The notes below the pieces were generated by a model. That model was not told the origin of the DNA and searched no databases. It worked only from the letters and a program-made list of their open reading frames with translations. A stretch of 64,000 nt of DNA from positions 30,983 through 94,982 of the forward strand of contig NZ_JARRAG010000006.1 in NCBI RefSeq assembly GCF_029589435.1. The letters are read 5' to 3'. Source of the DNA: Paludisphaera mucosa. GTDB lineage: Bacteria > Planctomycetota > Planctomycetia > Isosphaerales > Isosphaeraceae. Position numbers and translations under genes: made by a program. Each line of letters starts with the position of its first letter. Position 1 is the stretch's first letter. This document shows positions 54,235 to 63,448 of the stretch, in pieces.

Positions 54235-57180
54235 TCAAGGGCCGGGCGTTACGACCCGATCCTCGGGACGCCCCGCCCTCAGCTCGGCGAGCAGCGCCTC
54301 GAAGTCTTCGTCGGACTTGATGGCGTCGAAGTCGATGTCCGACGCGATCATGTCGGGATTCTGGTGGCCGCCGGCGAGCGCTTCCCGCAGGCTCGCGACG
54401 GCTCGTGCGGTGAAGTTCGCGCGGCGGGACCGCTCCTCCGGGGCGAGGTCGGTCTTTCCTGGAGCGACCAGATCGGCGCAGATGGCGCGTACGCACGCGC
54501 GATTATAGGGATCCAGGGCGGCGGAATCGGCGATGGATTCGAAGAGTCGGCGTGCTCGATCGAGCGACTGCGACGCCTCCTGGACGCGACCGGACGCCAG
54601 ATGGATCCGGCCCGTCTCGTAGAGAATGTATCCGAGGTCGCGCTCGGCCCAGACGCCTCCGTCGTTCTTCCGCCGGCGCGCCTCGGCGTACGCGAGGGCC
54701 TTTCGGTAATGTTGGAGGGCCTCGTCCGGTTCGCCGAGACGGGCGAGCACCCGAGCCAGCTCGTTCTCATAAAACGCGACCGTGGCACGCGCCGTCTCCA
54801 GGCCCGGGTTGTCGCGGGCGATCGCTTCAGACAGATCCAACGCGCGGCGGAAGGCGGCTCGCGCGTCTTCCGTACGGCCGGTCAACCGGTAATGAGTCCA
54901 GCCGATGCCGTGCAAGGAGTTGGCCACGCCCCACCGATGGTTGACGTCGTCGGGATGGTCGCGGGCCAGTCCCTCGCTCAGCGCGAGCGATCGCTGGAAC
55001 GCCGCGAGAGCCTCGGCCGAGCGCCCGCAGTCGCGTTGCCGCGCGCCGATGCTGCGAAGGGCGCCGGCCAGTCGCGACCTGTAATCGGCGACGTCGGGGT
55101 AGTCGCGGATGAGATGTTCGAATATGGCCAACTCCTGCTCCGTCGAGCGCAGCGACTCGGAGGTCGATCCCGCGGTATACAACCTCTCCGACCAGACCCC
55201 GTAGCCGATGCCCAGCTCCTTCCGATACTCGGGCACGTCGGGATGCTCGCGGACGACCTGTTTGCGGATTTCGAGGGAACGCTCATGGGAGCGACGAGCG
55301 TCCGCCTCGCGTCCAAGCGCCGCCTGCTGGTTTCCGAGGTCGTTCAGGCACATCGCGAGCTTGTAGGCGTAGCGCTCGACCGTCGGGTGCTCGCCGCTGA
55401 GCCGATCGTACATCTGCGTCGCCCGCTCGAAGCAGGGCATCGCCTCCGTCGCCGACTCGACGTCCATCGTGACGAACCCGACGCGGTACCAGGCCTCGGC
55501 CGCCTCGGCCCGCACCGATGGATCGTCGGCGTGCTCGTCGAGAAACTCCTGGTAGTACCTCCGAGACGATTCGAGGAGCTCCTTGCGGAGCGGTTGCAGC
55601 CCGGGGACGTTGAGGAGCTTGCTCTCGCTGACCTTGGTGAAATACTCGTCGACCGCCTGGCGGGCCTTCTGGAAGTTGGCCTCCGCGGCCAGCCGCAGCT
55701 GGTCGGCCCGGCGCCGCTCGGCGTCGGTCCGGGCGTTCGCCCGGCCCAGGAGGACGGTCCCGGCGGCGAGCCCGACCACGGCCGCGAGGAGCAGCGTCGC
55801 CGCCCCCGCCACGAGCGGCCGGTGCCGGCGCGCCCAGCGGCCGGCCCTCGTCGCGAATGGCTCCCGGTAGCCGGCCACCGGCTCGTCGGCCATCCATCGC
55901 TCGAGATCCTCGGCCAGCGCCCGGGGCGAGCGGTAGCGGTCGCCCGGCTCCAGGGCCATGGCCTTGAGGCAGACGGCCTCCAGCGCCCGATCGATCGTCG
56001 GATCGAGCTTGCGCGGCGGCGCGAACTCGCCCTTCTGGACCGCGCGCAGCGCCGCGCCCACGTCGTCGTCCTCGACCGACGGCCGCCCCGTCAGCAAGCA
56101 GTACAGGGTGGCCCCGAGGCTGTACACGTCGCTCCGCGGCCCGAGGTCCTCCAGGTCGCCTCGGGCCTGCTCCGGGCTCATGTAGGCCGGGGTGCCCAAC
56201 GCACTTCCCGGCAGCGTCTCGGCGCTGCCGCTGGCCGGGCTGGGCGCCAGCGGACGCTCGTCCGGCGAACCGACGGCGTCGGTTCGCCCCTGGACCTTGG
56301 CCAGGCCCCAGTCGACCACCAGCGTCTCGCCGTGCCTGCCGATGATGACGTTGCCCGGCTTGAGGTCGCGGTGCAGGACGCCGCGGCTGTGGGCGTAGTC
56401 GATCGCGTTGCAGACGTCGAGGAACCGACGCAGGAGCTGGCGCAGCTCCAGCGACCGCCGCCCGGGGTCGTCCTTCGACGCCGCGTCGGCGTGGAACCGA
56501 CCGATGGCTTCCTTCAGGGAGTCGCCGCGGATGAACCGCATGGCGTAATACGGGCGCCCGTCGCCGTAGGTCCCCAGCCCGTAGACCGGGACGATGCCGG
56601 GGTGCTCCAGCCCGCCGGTGATCTCGGCCTCCAGCAGGAAGCGGGCGCGGCTGGTCTGGTCGTCGGCGTGGCGGTCGAGGATCTGCTTCAGCGCCACCTC
56701 CCGGTTCAGTTCCGAGTCCATCGCCACGAAAACGGCGCCGAGCCCGCCCCGGGCGTGGGGACGCAGGACGCGGAATCGTCGGCCGTCGGAAGTGGCGGAG
56801 CCGACGGAGTAGTTGCTGGTGCGGTCGGCGTCGCCGTCCGGCTCGGCGCCGCCGCCGACTCGGGCGAGCGTGGCCTCGACCTGCGCCCCGCCCGCGGCGG
56901 CGAGGCTCTCGCGGGTCGATCGGTTCAGGTCGAGGGCGGCGAGGCTCTCCTCGGGGTCGCCGCCGTGGGCCGCCAGGTGCTCGCCCGCCAGGGCGTCGAG
57001 CAGGGAGCGGCGGGACGGGGAGAGGACCCCCTGCTCGACCAGCAGGTCGGCCATCGGGCGGTCGCCGCCGGCGGTCCAGACCGCGAAGGCGGCCACGAGC
57101 TGGTCGCGGGCGACCATCCCGTTCTGCAGGGCCAGCAGGCCGAAGAGCATGTCGCGCGGGGCGTCGTCGCGTGGTGGCAT
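54235..57180 (-). CDS. Ser/Thr protein kinase with TPR tail, DWG-type active site
   Basis: This 981-aa paralog of the kinase at 45448-48486 has the same N-terminal region (DMLFGLLALQNGMVARDQLV), RGGLGAVF glycine loop near 145, VALK lysine at 165, HRDLKPGN near 270 and DWG in place of DFG near 290. The membrane segment (about 445-468) and TPR-rich tail (about 550-870) follow. Identity is high over the kinase and linker and low in the tail. It is bracketed by dif-like sites at 53924 and 57424 and has no adjacent sigma factor. Confidence 0.93.
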   Translation of the reverse strand: MPPRDDAPRDMLFGLLALQNGMVARDQLVAAFAVWTAGGDRPMADLLVEQGVLSPSRRSLLDALAGEHLAAHGGDPEESLAALDLNRSTRESLAAAGGAQVEATLARVGGGAEPDGDADRTSNYSVGSATSDGRRFRVLRPHARGGLGAVFVAMDSELNREVALKQILDRHADDQTSRARFLLEAEITGGLEHPGIVPVYGLGTYGDGRPYYAMRFIRGDSLKEAIGRFHADAASKDDPGRRSLELRQLLRRFLDVCNAIDYAHSRGVLHRDLKPGNVIIGRHGETLVVDWGLAKVQGRTDAVGSPDERPLAPSPASGSAETLPGSALGTPAYMSPEQARGDLEDLGPRSDVYSLGATLYCLLTGRPSVEDDDVGAALRAVQKGEFAPPRKLDPTIDRALEAVCLKAMALEPGDRYRSPRALAEDLERWMADEPVAGYREPFATRAGRWARRHRPLVAGAATLLLAAVVGLAAGTVLLGRANARTDAERRRADQLRLAAEANFQKARQAVDEYFTKVSESKLLNVPGLQPLRKELLESSRRYYQEFLDEHADDPSVRAEAAEAWYRVGFVTMDVESATEAMPCFERATQMYDRLSGEHPTVERYAYKLAMCLNDLGNQQAALGREADARRSHERSLEIRKQVVREHPDVPEYRKELGIGYGVWSERLYTAGSTSESLRSTEQELAIFEHLIRDYPDVADYRSRLAGALRSIGARQRDCGRSAEALAAFQRSLALSEGLARDHPDDVNHRWGVANSLHGIGWTHYRLTGRTEDARAAFRRALDLSEAIARDNPGLETARATVAFYENELARVLARLGEPDEALQHYRKALAYAEARRRKNDGGVWAERDLGYILYETGRIHLASGRVQEASQSLDRARRLFESIADSAALDPYNRACVRAICADLVAPGKTDLAPEERSRRANFTARAVASLREALAGGHQNPDMIASDIDFDAIKSDEDFEALLAELRAGRPEDRVVTPGP

Positions 57181-57341
57181 CGGCTCGGCTCCCGGCCCCC
57201 GGCATCGGGCGTTGCGACGCGCCTGGAAGCCCTGCCAGGCGTGGTCGCCGGCGCGGCTCTGCGAGGCCGACGCTCATGGTAAACGAATACAGCGCAAGAG
57301 CGGAAGTGGATGCCCGAAGAGGGGCCGGGCCTCCAGCCCGA

Positions 57342-57451
57342 GCCGGACGCCGCGCCTGTCATCGGATGCAGTCGCGAGAGGGGTTCAAGCCCCCTTTCGG
57401 GGCCATAAGACCGAGCATGGCCACCGTCCGATCTTGGCGATTATGTTCTTG
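57342..57451. repeat. Inverted dif-like pair (i) around a hairpin
   Basis: The right site (57424-57451, plus) is strong: arm CCGTCCGATCT, spacer TGGCGA, arm TTATGTTCTTG. The left half (57342-57369) is degenerate, with arm TCATCGGATGC. The total span is 110 bp, matching the pairs at 35839 and 53841. Inside, AGGGG and CCCCT pair around TTCAAGC (57379-57395). Confidence 0.6.
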
Positions 57452-57504
57452 CGGGTAGTTATGTGAGGCCTGTAGCGATTGCAGGTCGTCCTTCAGCCGC
57501 CTTA

Positions 57505-58427
57505 GGGTCTGTATCACAAATAGAGTAGGCGCAAGTACCTTTCGATCATGGCGGTTTTGACCATTCCGAGGTAGTGGCGGGCCAGCTTCTCGAAGCGCGT
57601 GGCCACGGCCCGGCATTCCTTTATCCAGCTCACGCACCGCTCGACCACGTTGCGGCGGCGGTAGCTGTCGGGGTCGAACTTCAAGGGCCGGCCACGGTGG
57701 TTGGCCTTCTGATCCGAACGCTGGGGGATGACGGCCCCGATCCCGCGGCGGCGCAGCCAGACGCGGATGCGGTCGTAGCTGTACCCCTTGTCGCCGGCCA
57801 CGTTCGCGGGCCGGCTGCGGGGACGACCGACCCGCCGAGGCACGCGGACCGCGTCCATCACCCTCTCGAACTGCGTCGACTCGTGGCGTTGACCGGCGGT
57901 CACCTCGGCCGCGAGGGGAAGTCCGCGACCGTCCACGACCAGGTGGACCTTGGTCCCGAATCCGCCGCGCGAGCGGCCCAACGCATGGTCGTCGGGCTCG
58001 TCCGCGCCCCCTTTTTTCCGCCGCCGGCGGCCGCCCGGGAGGCTCGGATCGAGGTCCCGTCGATGCAGAAGAGGTCCCAGTCGACCCGCCCCTCCTCGTC
58101 CATCCGCATCTGCAACGCCTTGAGGATGCGATCGAACGTGCCGTCGCGGCTCCAGCGGCGGAATCGGCCGTAGATCGTCGACCAGGGGCCGTAGCGCTCC
58201 GGTACGTCCCGCCAGGGGCAGCCGGTGCGCAGCCGCCAGAGCAGGCCGTTGAGCACCTTCAGGTGGTCGCGCCACCTGCGGCCGCGGCCGCCGCCCTGGG
58301 GCAGAAGCCGGCTGATCGCCTCGAACTGGGCCTCCGTCAACTCGTGCCGTCTCATCTCCGACCCTCCTTGCTCTTCCCGAACAAGGTTCTACGAAGATGA
58401 CTGGCTGCCTGTTCATCAAACAGACCC
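57505..58427 (-). mobile_element. IS5-family insertion sequence, apparently intact
   Basis: This 923-bp element is flanked by TA on both sides (57503-57504 and 58428-58429), consistent with a 2-bp target duplication. The ends are inverted repeats starting GGGTCTGT with further partial matches inward. It carries one transposase in two overlapping frames. It differs in sequence from the IS5 copy at 8326. It is inserted between the kinase at 54235-57180 and the metal efflux operon. Confidence 0.85.
57514..58355 (-). CDS. IS5-family transposase made by -1 frameshift
   Basis: OrfA (58355-57900, 151 aa) starts MRRHELTEAQFEAISRLLPQ and has CPWRDVPERYGPWSTIYGRF and DLFCIDGTSIRA. OrfB lies in the -1 frame (to 57514) with DDHALGRSRGGFGTKVHLVV, VAGDKGYSYDRI, VIPQRSDQKANHRGRPLKFD and the final RRNVVERCVSWIKECRAVAT block. 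The overlap contains the canonical slippery heptamer A AAA AAG (58017-58011 on the plus axis), in the correct frame for -1 recoding. The fused product would be about 280 aa with the three DDE residues split between the frames. This is the usual design in this IS5 subgroup. Confidence 0.85.
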
Positions 58428-58480
58428 TAGAGCGTTTCATTGTCCCGACTCCTTTCGAGGACTCTTGCGTGGTCTCCGAC

Positions 58481-61400
58481 TTACACCGCGACCGCGTGCC
58501 GCTCGGCCGCGACTGCGTCGTCTCTGTCGTAGGTCGAGACTTCCGTCACGAGCTCTTCGGGGCCTTCTCCGAACAGGAGGTAGAGGGCCGGCAGGGCGAG
58601 CATGGTCAGGAACGTGTCGCAGACCATGCCGAAGAAGACGACGGTGGCGAGGGGCCGCTGGACCTCGGCGCCGATGCCGGTCGAGAGCATCATGGGGAGG
58701 AAGCCGAGGGCCGCGACGCTGCCCGTCATGAGCACCGGGCGGAGCCGTGCGAGCCGCGCCTGCTCGATGGCCTCCCGCTTCTCCGTCCCGTGGGCGATGC
58801 GGTCGCGGATGGCGCTCACGAGGATGAGCCCTTCGAGCATCGAGGCCCCGGCCAAAGCGACGAAGCCCACCCCCGCCGAGATTGTGAACGGCAGGCCCAT
58901 CACCCAGAGGCCGAACACGCCCCCCACCCGCGCGAAGAGGACGCCGCTGAAGATCATCAAGGCGTCGCGAACCGAATTGAAGGTGAGGTAGAGGAGGCTC
59001 AGGATGAGCGCTAGGGCGAGCGGGACGACGATGAAGAGTCGTTTCTCGGCCCGCTGCATATTCTCGAACTGGCCGCCCCACGCGAGCGTGTAGCCGTCCG
59101 GGAGGTCCACTTCGCGTTCGACCCGCCTCCTGGCTTCCTCGACGAACGAGCCCATGTCACGGCCGCGGATGTTCGACTGGACGACGATCCGACGCTGGCC
59201 CCACTCTCGCTGAATCGTCGACGGGCCTTCGGTCTCCTCCAGCCGGGCGAGCCGGGTGATGGGGATCCTCTGCCCCGAGGCGGTCGGGATGACGATCCTC
59301 TCGAGCGCCGTCGGGTCGTCCCGATAGGACTCGGGGAGCCTGACCACGAGGGGGAACCGTCTCCCGGGCTCGAGCACCTCCCCGACCTTGATGCCCCCCG
59401 CCTCCGTGACGGCGTCGAGGACCGCCCGTGCGGGGACTCCGAACCGCGAGAGGGCGTCCCGGTCGACCTCGACCCGGAGGACCGGGAGTCCCGTCACCTG
59501 CTCGGCCGAGACGTCGGCCGAGCCCCTGACGTCCTTGACGACCCGCTCGATCTCCGCGGCCTTCGCCTTGAGCACTTCGAGGTCGTCCCCGAAGAGCTTG
59601 ACGCCGATGTCGGCCCGGATTCCGGCCGCCATCTCGTTGATGCGGAGCTCGATGGGCTGGCTGTAGACGGACCGCATGCCTGGGAGCTTCCCGGTGACAT
59701 CGGCCATCGCGGCGACGAGCTCGTCCTGACTCTTCGCCCGCTTCCAGTCCGCTCGCGGCCTGAGCGAGATGTAGACGTCGGAGACCTCGAACCCCATCGG
59801 GTCGGTCGCCACCTCCGCCGTCCCGGTGCGGCTCCAGATCCGGTCGATCTCGTCCGGGAACTCCTCCTTGAGGAGGGCTTCGATGCGGCCCCCGTATTGG
59901 ATCGACTCCTCGAGGCTCACGCTCGCGAGCCGGATGGTGTTGATCACGATGGTCCCTTCGTTCAGGCGGGGGACGAACTCCGAGCCGAGCGTGAACCCGA
60001 GGATGGTCGTCGCCACCGTGACGGCCCCCACGAAGGCGAGCGTCGTCTTCGGGAAGCGCAGGCCGAGGTGGAGCAGCGGCCGGAAGAAGCGATGGGCCGC
60101 GCGGTCGATGACGGTCTCTTTGTCCGAGGTCCTCCGCTTCAGGCCGATGGACGCGAGGGCCGGCATCAGCGTGAGCGAGAGGACCATCGAACCCATGAGG
60201 GCGAAGACCACGGTCAAGGCCATCGGCCGGAAGAGCTTCCCCTCGATTCCCTGGAGCGTGAGGATCGGCAGATAGACGATCATGATGATGAGCTCGCCGA
60301 ACATGGTCGGCTTCCTCACCTCGACGGCCGCGTCGCGGATGACGTCGAGCTTGCTCCGGCCGCTGCGGTCGTGGGCCAGACGCCGCACGCAGTTCTCGAC
60401 CATGACGACCGAACTGTCGACGACGAGCCCGAAATCGATGGCGCCGAGGCTCATCAAGCTCCCCGCGATGCCGACGCGCTCCATGAGCGTCACGGCGAAG
60501 AGCATCGAGAGCGGGATGGCGGAGGCGACGATGAGCCCGGCCCGGATGTTCCCTAGGAAGGCGAAGAGCACCGCGATGACGAGCATCGCGCCCTCGAACA
60601 GGTTCCGCTCGACCGTCTTCAAGACCTGGTCGACGAGATGCGTCCGCTCGTAGGCGACCGTCACGTCGACCCCCGCGGGGAGCGCCTTCTTCACGTCCCG
60701 CATGGCCTGGTCCAGGGCCATCGTCACGTCCCGCGAGTTCTCGCCCATCCGCATGAAGGCGAGGCCGAGGACGACTTCGCCCTCGCCGTTCGCGGTGACG
60801 CCGCCGCGGCGGATGACGTGGCCGATCCCGACCTCGGCCACGTCGCCGATGCGGATGGGCACGCCGTCGCGGGCGGTGACCACGATCTTCCCGATCTCCT
60901 CGACGGACCTCGCGCGGCCGACGCCCTGGATGAGGCTCGATTCGCCGGCCCTGACGACGTAGCCCCCGCCGACGTTCTTGTTGTTCTCCTCGAGGGCCCT
61001 GACGACCTCGTCGAGCGTGAGCTTGTACTTCGCGAGCTTCGACGGCTCGGCCCGCACCTCGAACTGCTTCGCGAGGCCTCCCCAGGAATTCACCTCGGCG
61101 ACGCCAGGAACCCGACGGAGCCGGGGCCGCACCACCCAATCCTGGAGGGAGCGGAGTTCGACGAGGTCGTAGACCCGGCTCGAGAGGAAGTAGTGATAGA
61201 CTTCGCCGAGCCCGGTGGCGACCGGCCCCATGGCGGGGCGGCCGACGCCCTCGGGGAGCTGGACCTCGCCCAGGCGTTCGTTGATCTGCTGCCGGGCGAA
61301 GTAGACGTCGGTCCCGTCGTCGAAGATCGCGACCACCTGCGAGAGGCCGAACTTCGATATGGAGCGGACCTCCTCGAGCCCCTTCAACCCGCCGAGGGCC

Positions 61401-61612
61401 TGCTCGACCGGGAAGGTGATCTGTCGCTCGATTTCCTCCGGGGCGAGCTCCGGCGAGACGGTGTTGATCTGGACCTGGACCGGGGTCGTGTCCGGGAAGG
61501 CGTCGAGCGGAAGCTCCCCGGCGGCTCGCACGCCGAGGGCGACGAGGACGCCGGCCAGGAGGATGACGACGAAGCGGTTCTTCAGGCTGAATTCGATGAC
61601 GGCGTTCAGCAT
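58481..61612 (-). CDS. Heavy-metal efflux RND pump, CusA/CzcA family
   Basis: This 1,043-aa inner-membrane pump exports metal cations across the envelope using the proton gradient. It has the family start FSLKNRFVVILLAGVLVALG, the periplasmic block PVQVQINTVSPELAPEEIER, and the TM4 proton-relay motif DFGLVVDSSVVMVEN with the two Asp and the Glu conserved in the heavy-metal subfamily. Twelve hydrophobic segments are expected; the TM10-11 region reads GFVALAGASMLEGLILVSAI. The metal cannot be told from sequence alone. It is the last gene of a three-gene operon; the adaptor gene ends 29 bp upstream. Confidence 0.95.
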   Translation of the reverse strand: MLNAVIEFSLKNRFVVILLAGVLVALGVRAAGELPLDAFPDTTPVQVQINTVSPELAPEEIERQITFPVEQALGGLKGLEEVRSISKFGLSQVVAIFDDGTDVYFARQQINERLGEVQLPEGVGRPAMGPVATGLGEVYHYFLSSRVYDLVELRSLQDWVVRPRLRRVPGVAEVNSWGGLAKQFEVRAEPSKLAKYKLTLDEVVRALEENNKNVGGGYVVRAGESSLIQGVGRARSVEEIGKIVVTARDGVPIRIGDVAEVGIGHVIRRGGVTANGEGEVVLGLAFMRMGENSRDVTMALDQAMRDVKKALPAGVDVTVAYERTHLVDQVLKTVERNLFEGAMLVIAVLFAFLGNIRAGLIVASAIPLSMLFAVTLMERVGIAGSLMSLGAIDFGLVVDSSVVMVENCVRRLAHDRSGRSKLDVIRDAAVEVRKPTMFGELIIMIVYLPILTLQGIEGKLFRPMALTVVFALMGSMVLSLTLMPALASIGLKRRTSDKETVIDRAAHRFFRPLLHLGLRFPKTTLAFVGAVTVATTILGFTLGSEFVPRLNEGTIVINTIRLASVSLEESIQYGGRIEALLKEEFPDEIDRIWSRTGTAEVATDPMGFEVSDVYISLRPRADWKRAKSQDELVAAMADVTGKLPGMRSVYSQPIELRINEMAAGIRADIGVKLFGDDLEVLKAKAAEIERVVKDVRGSADVSAEQVTGLPVLRVEVDRDALSRFGVPARAVLDAVTEAGGIKVGEVLEPGRRFPLVVRLPESYRDDPTALERIVIPTASGQRIPITRLARLEETEGPSTIQREWGQRRIVVQSNIRGRDMGSFVEEARRRVEREVDLPDGYTLAWGGQFENMQRAEKRLFIVVPLALALILSLLYLTFNSVRDALMIFSGVLFARVGGVFGLWVMGLPFTISAGVGFVALAGASMLEGLILVSAIRDRIAHGTEKREAIEQARLARLRPVLMTGSVAALGFLPMMLSTGIGAEVQRPLATVVFFGMVCDTFLTMLALPALYLLFGEGPEELVTEVSTYDRDDAVAAERHAVAV

Positions 61613-61640
61613 CGGCGGGGGCTCCTTCGGGTCGGGTCGG

Positions 61641-63254
61641 TCACTCGCAGCAACCGGCCCCGATGGCCCCCTTCATGATTTCCGTCTTCAGGAGGAACGC
61701 CCCCTTGCTCACGACCTCCTGCCCGGGCTTGAGCCCCCAGGTCACCTCGAGGACGTCGTTCCTGTCGGTCGGCTTCGTGGTCACCCGCTGGGGCCGATAG
61801 ACCCCCCGCCCTTCGGGCAGGAAGACCACCTCGACCTTGTCCTTCCGCTGTACGGCCTCTTTCGGGACGACGACGGCCTTGTGGGAAGAGCCGATTTGAA
61901 TCGTCGCCTCGCCGAACTGGTTCGCCCGGAGGCGGCCGTCGGGGTTCCCGAGCTCGGCCCGGATGCGGGCCGTCCTGGTCTGCTCGTTCACCTCGGCGCC
62001 GACCCACGTCACCTCTCCGCTCGCGGTGGGCCCGTCCCCGGGGCCCGTCCCCGAAATCGAGAAGCCGACCGCCTGCCCCGGCTTCACCTTCTGGACGTCG
62101 GCCTCGTAGACGTCGACCCAGAGCCACATCCTGGAGCCGTCGGCCACGGCGAAGAGCTGGGCCGTCGCCTGGACCGCCTCGCCCTTGACGGCGTGCCGCA
62201 GGACGACGGCGCCGTCGATGGGGCTCACGACGTCGATCAGCGACCCCGTGCCCTCGGTCCTGAGGACTTCTTCCAGGGCCGCGTCGTCGAAGAGGAGGTT
62301 CTTGAGCTTCTGCCTGGCGTCGAGCAGGCTCGACTTGGCCTGATTCAAGGCCGTCCTCGTCGCGATCTCCTCCTTCCTGGGCACCACGTCCTGGGCCGCG
62401 AGCGCGCTCATGCGGCGATAGGTGTCCTCCGCGAGCTTCAAGGCCGCATCGGCCGAGAGATACTGCAGCTTGATCGTGCTCACCTCGGCGGAGTCGACTA
62501 TGCAGAGGACCTCGCCTCGCTTCACGGACCGGCCGAGGTCGGCCCTCACCTCGCGGATGAAGCCGGAGACCCGGGGCGAGACGTCCGCATAATGGTTCGC
62601 GTCGTAGGCCGTCTCGGCGTTCGCGACGAGACGGTGGGCGTGCTCCTCTTCGAGGACTTCGGCCGTCTGGATGCCGATCTGGCGGGCCAGGTCCGCCGAG
62701 GCGAGGCGCACGAGGGGCAACGGGTCGCGGCAGACCTTCGCCGACCCGGACTTCGCACCGGGGAGCGGCAGCCCCTCGGCCTTGAGCGCGGCGCATTCGC
62801 TGCAGAGCGCCTCCGGCTTCGCGTGGGCCGCACACCAGCCGTCGTCGGGGAGCCCCAGAGACGCCGACGGCCCCTTGCCGCATTTGAAGCAGAAGCTCTC
62901 CGGCAGCCCGTGCTCCTTGCACATCTTCAGGTTGTATTTCTTCTCGACCTCGGGGTGGCACAGCGTGCAGACGTCCTCGGGGAGGTTCCCGTGCTCCTTG
63001 CAGAGCATGAGCTTGTCCTTCAGCTCCTCGTGGCAGAGGGTGCAGAACTTCTCGGGGACCCCGTGCTCCTCGCAGTAGAGACCGACGTCTTCGGCCGCGG
63101 CCGGAGCCTTGGCGTCGAAACGCGCCCAGGTCGGGAGCTTGCCCGGGTCGATGCGAGCCCACGAGGGCAGCCACTGGGGCCGGGCGAGCGTCGCCGAGAG
63201 GCCGGCGACCAACACGAGAACGGCCACGGACGATACGAGTAGTTTCCGCTTCAT
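61641..63254 (-). CDS. RND efflux periplasmic adaptor with N-terminal Cys/His-rich repeats
   Basis: This 537-aa adaptor has an N-terminal signal or anchor segment (LLVSSVAVLVLVAGLSATLA). The next 100 residues hold four repeats of the pattern C-x2-H...C-x2-C (YCEEHGVPEKFCTLC, CKEHGNLPEDVCTLC, CKEHGLPESFCFKC, WCAAHAKPEALCSEC), likely metal-binding. The adaptor core follows: VSPRVSGFIREVRADLGRSV barrel-sandwich half, a coiled coil (about 240-340), VVSPIDGAVVLRHAVKGEAV, and the beta-barrel. It ends GAGCCE, a further cysteine pair. It bridges the pump to an outer-membrane factor not seen here. Confidence 0.93.
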   Translation of the reverse strand: MKRKLLVSSVAVLVLVAGLSATLARPQWLPSWARIDPGKLPTWARFDAKAPAAAEDVGLYCEEHGVPEKFCTLCHEELKDKLMLCKEHGNLPEDVCTLCHPEVEKKYNLKMCKEHGLPESFCFKCGKGPSASLGLPDDGWCAAHAKPEALCSECAALKAEGLPLPGAKSGSAKVCRDPLPLVRLASADLARQIGIQTAEVLEEEHAHRLVANAETAYDANHYADVSPRVSGFIREVRADLGRSVKRGEVLCIVDSAEVSTIKLQYLSADAALKLAEDTYRRMSALAAQDVVPRKEEIATRTALNQAKSSLLDARQKLKNLLFDDAALEEVLRTEGTGSLIDVVSPIDGAVVLRHAVKGEAVQATAQLFAVADGSRMWLWVDVYEADVQKVKPGQAVGFSISGTGPGDGPTASGEVTWVGAEVNEQTRTARIRAELGNPDGRLRANQFGEATIQIGSSHKAVVVPKEAVQRKDKVEVVFLPEGRGVYRPQRVTTKPTDRNDVLEVTWGLKPGQEVVSKGAFLLKTEIMKGAIGAGCCE

Positions 63255-63448
63255 CGAGATCTCCCCCGCTGCTGGGATGGGGCGTTCGGACCACTCGACC
63301 GGGCCGTGGAGGGACTTTCCCCCGAGCCGCCGGGCGGTGGCGAAAAAAGAGGCTGGAGTTCCCGGGACGACCCGGGGACGAGCGAACGCTCGCGGGAGGG
63401 GACGTGGCGTCCCTATCCCGATGCCGACGCACGGGGCTTACGCCCGAC

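Noticed and set aside
57379..57395. A tRNA T-arm-like hairpin (AGGGG TTCAAGC CCCCT)
   Set aside because: No acceptor, D or anticodon arms are found around it; it is better explained as the inner hairpin of the inverted dif-like pair.
33062..57451. Reading the site pairs as classical integron attC sites
   Set aside because: The conserved GTTRRRY/RYYYAAC boxes are missing and no integron integrase is present. The comparison is kept only as an analogy.
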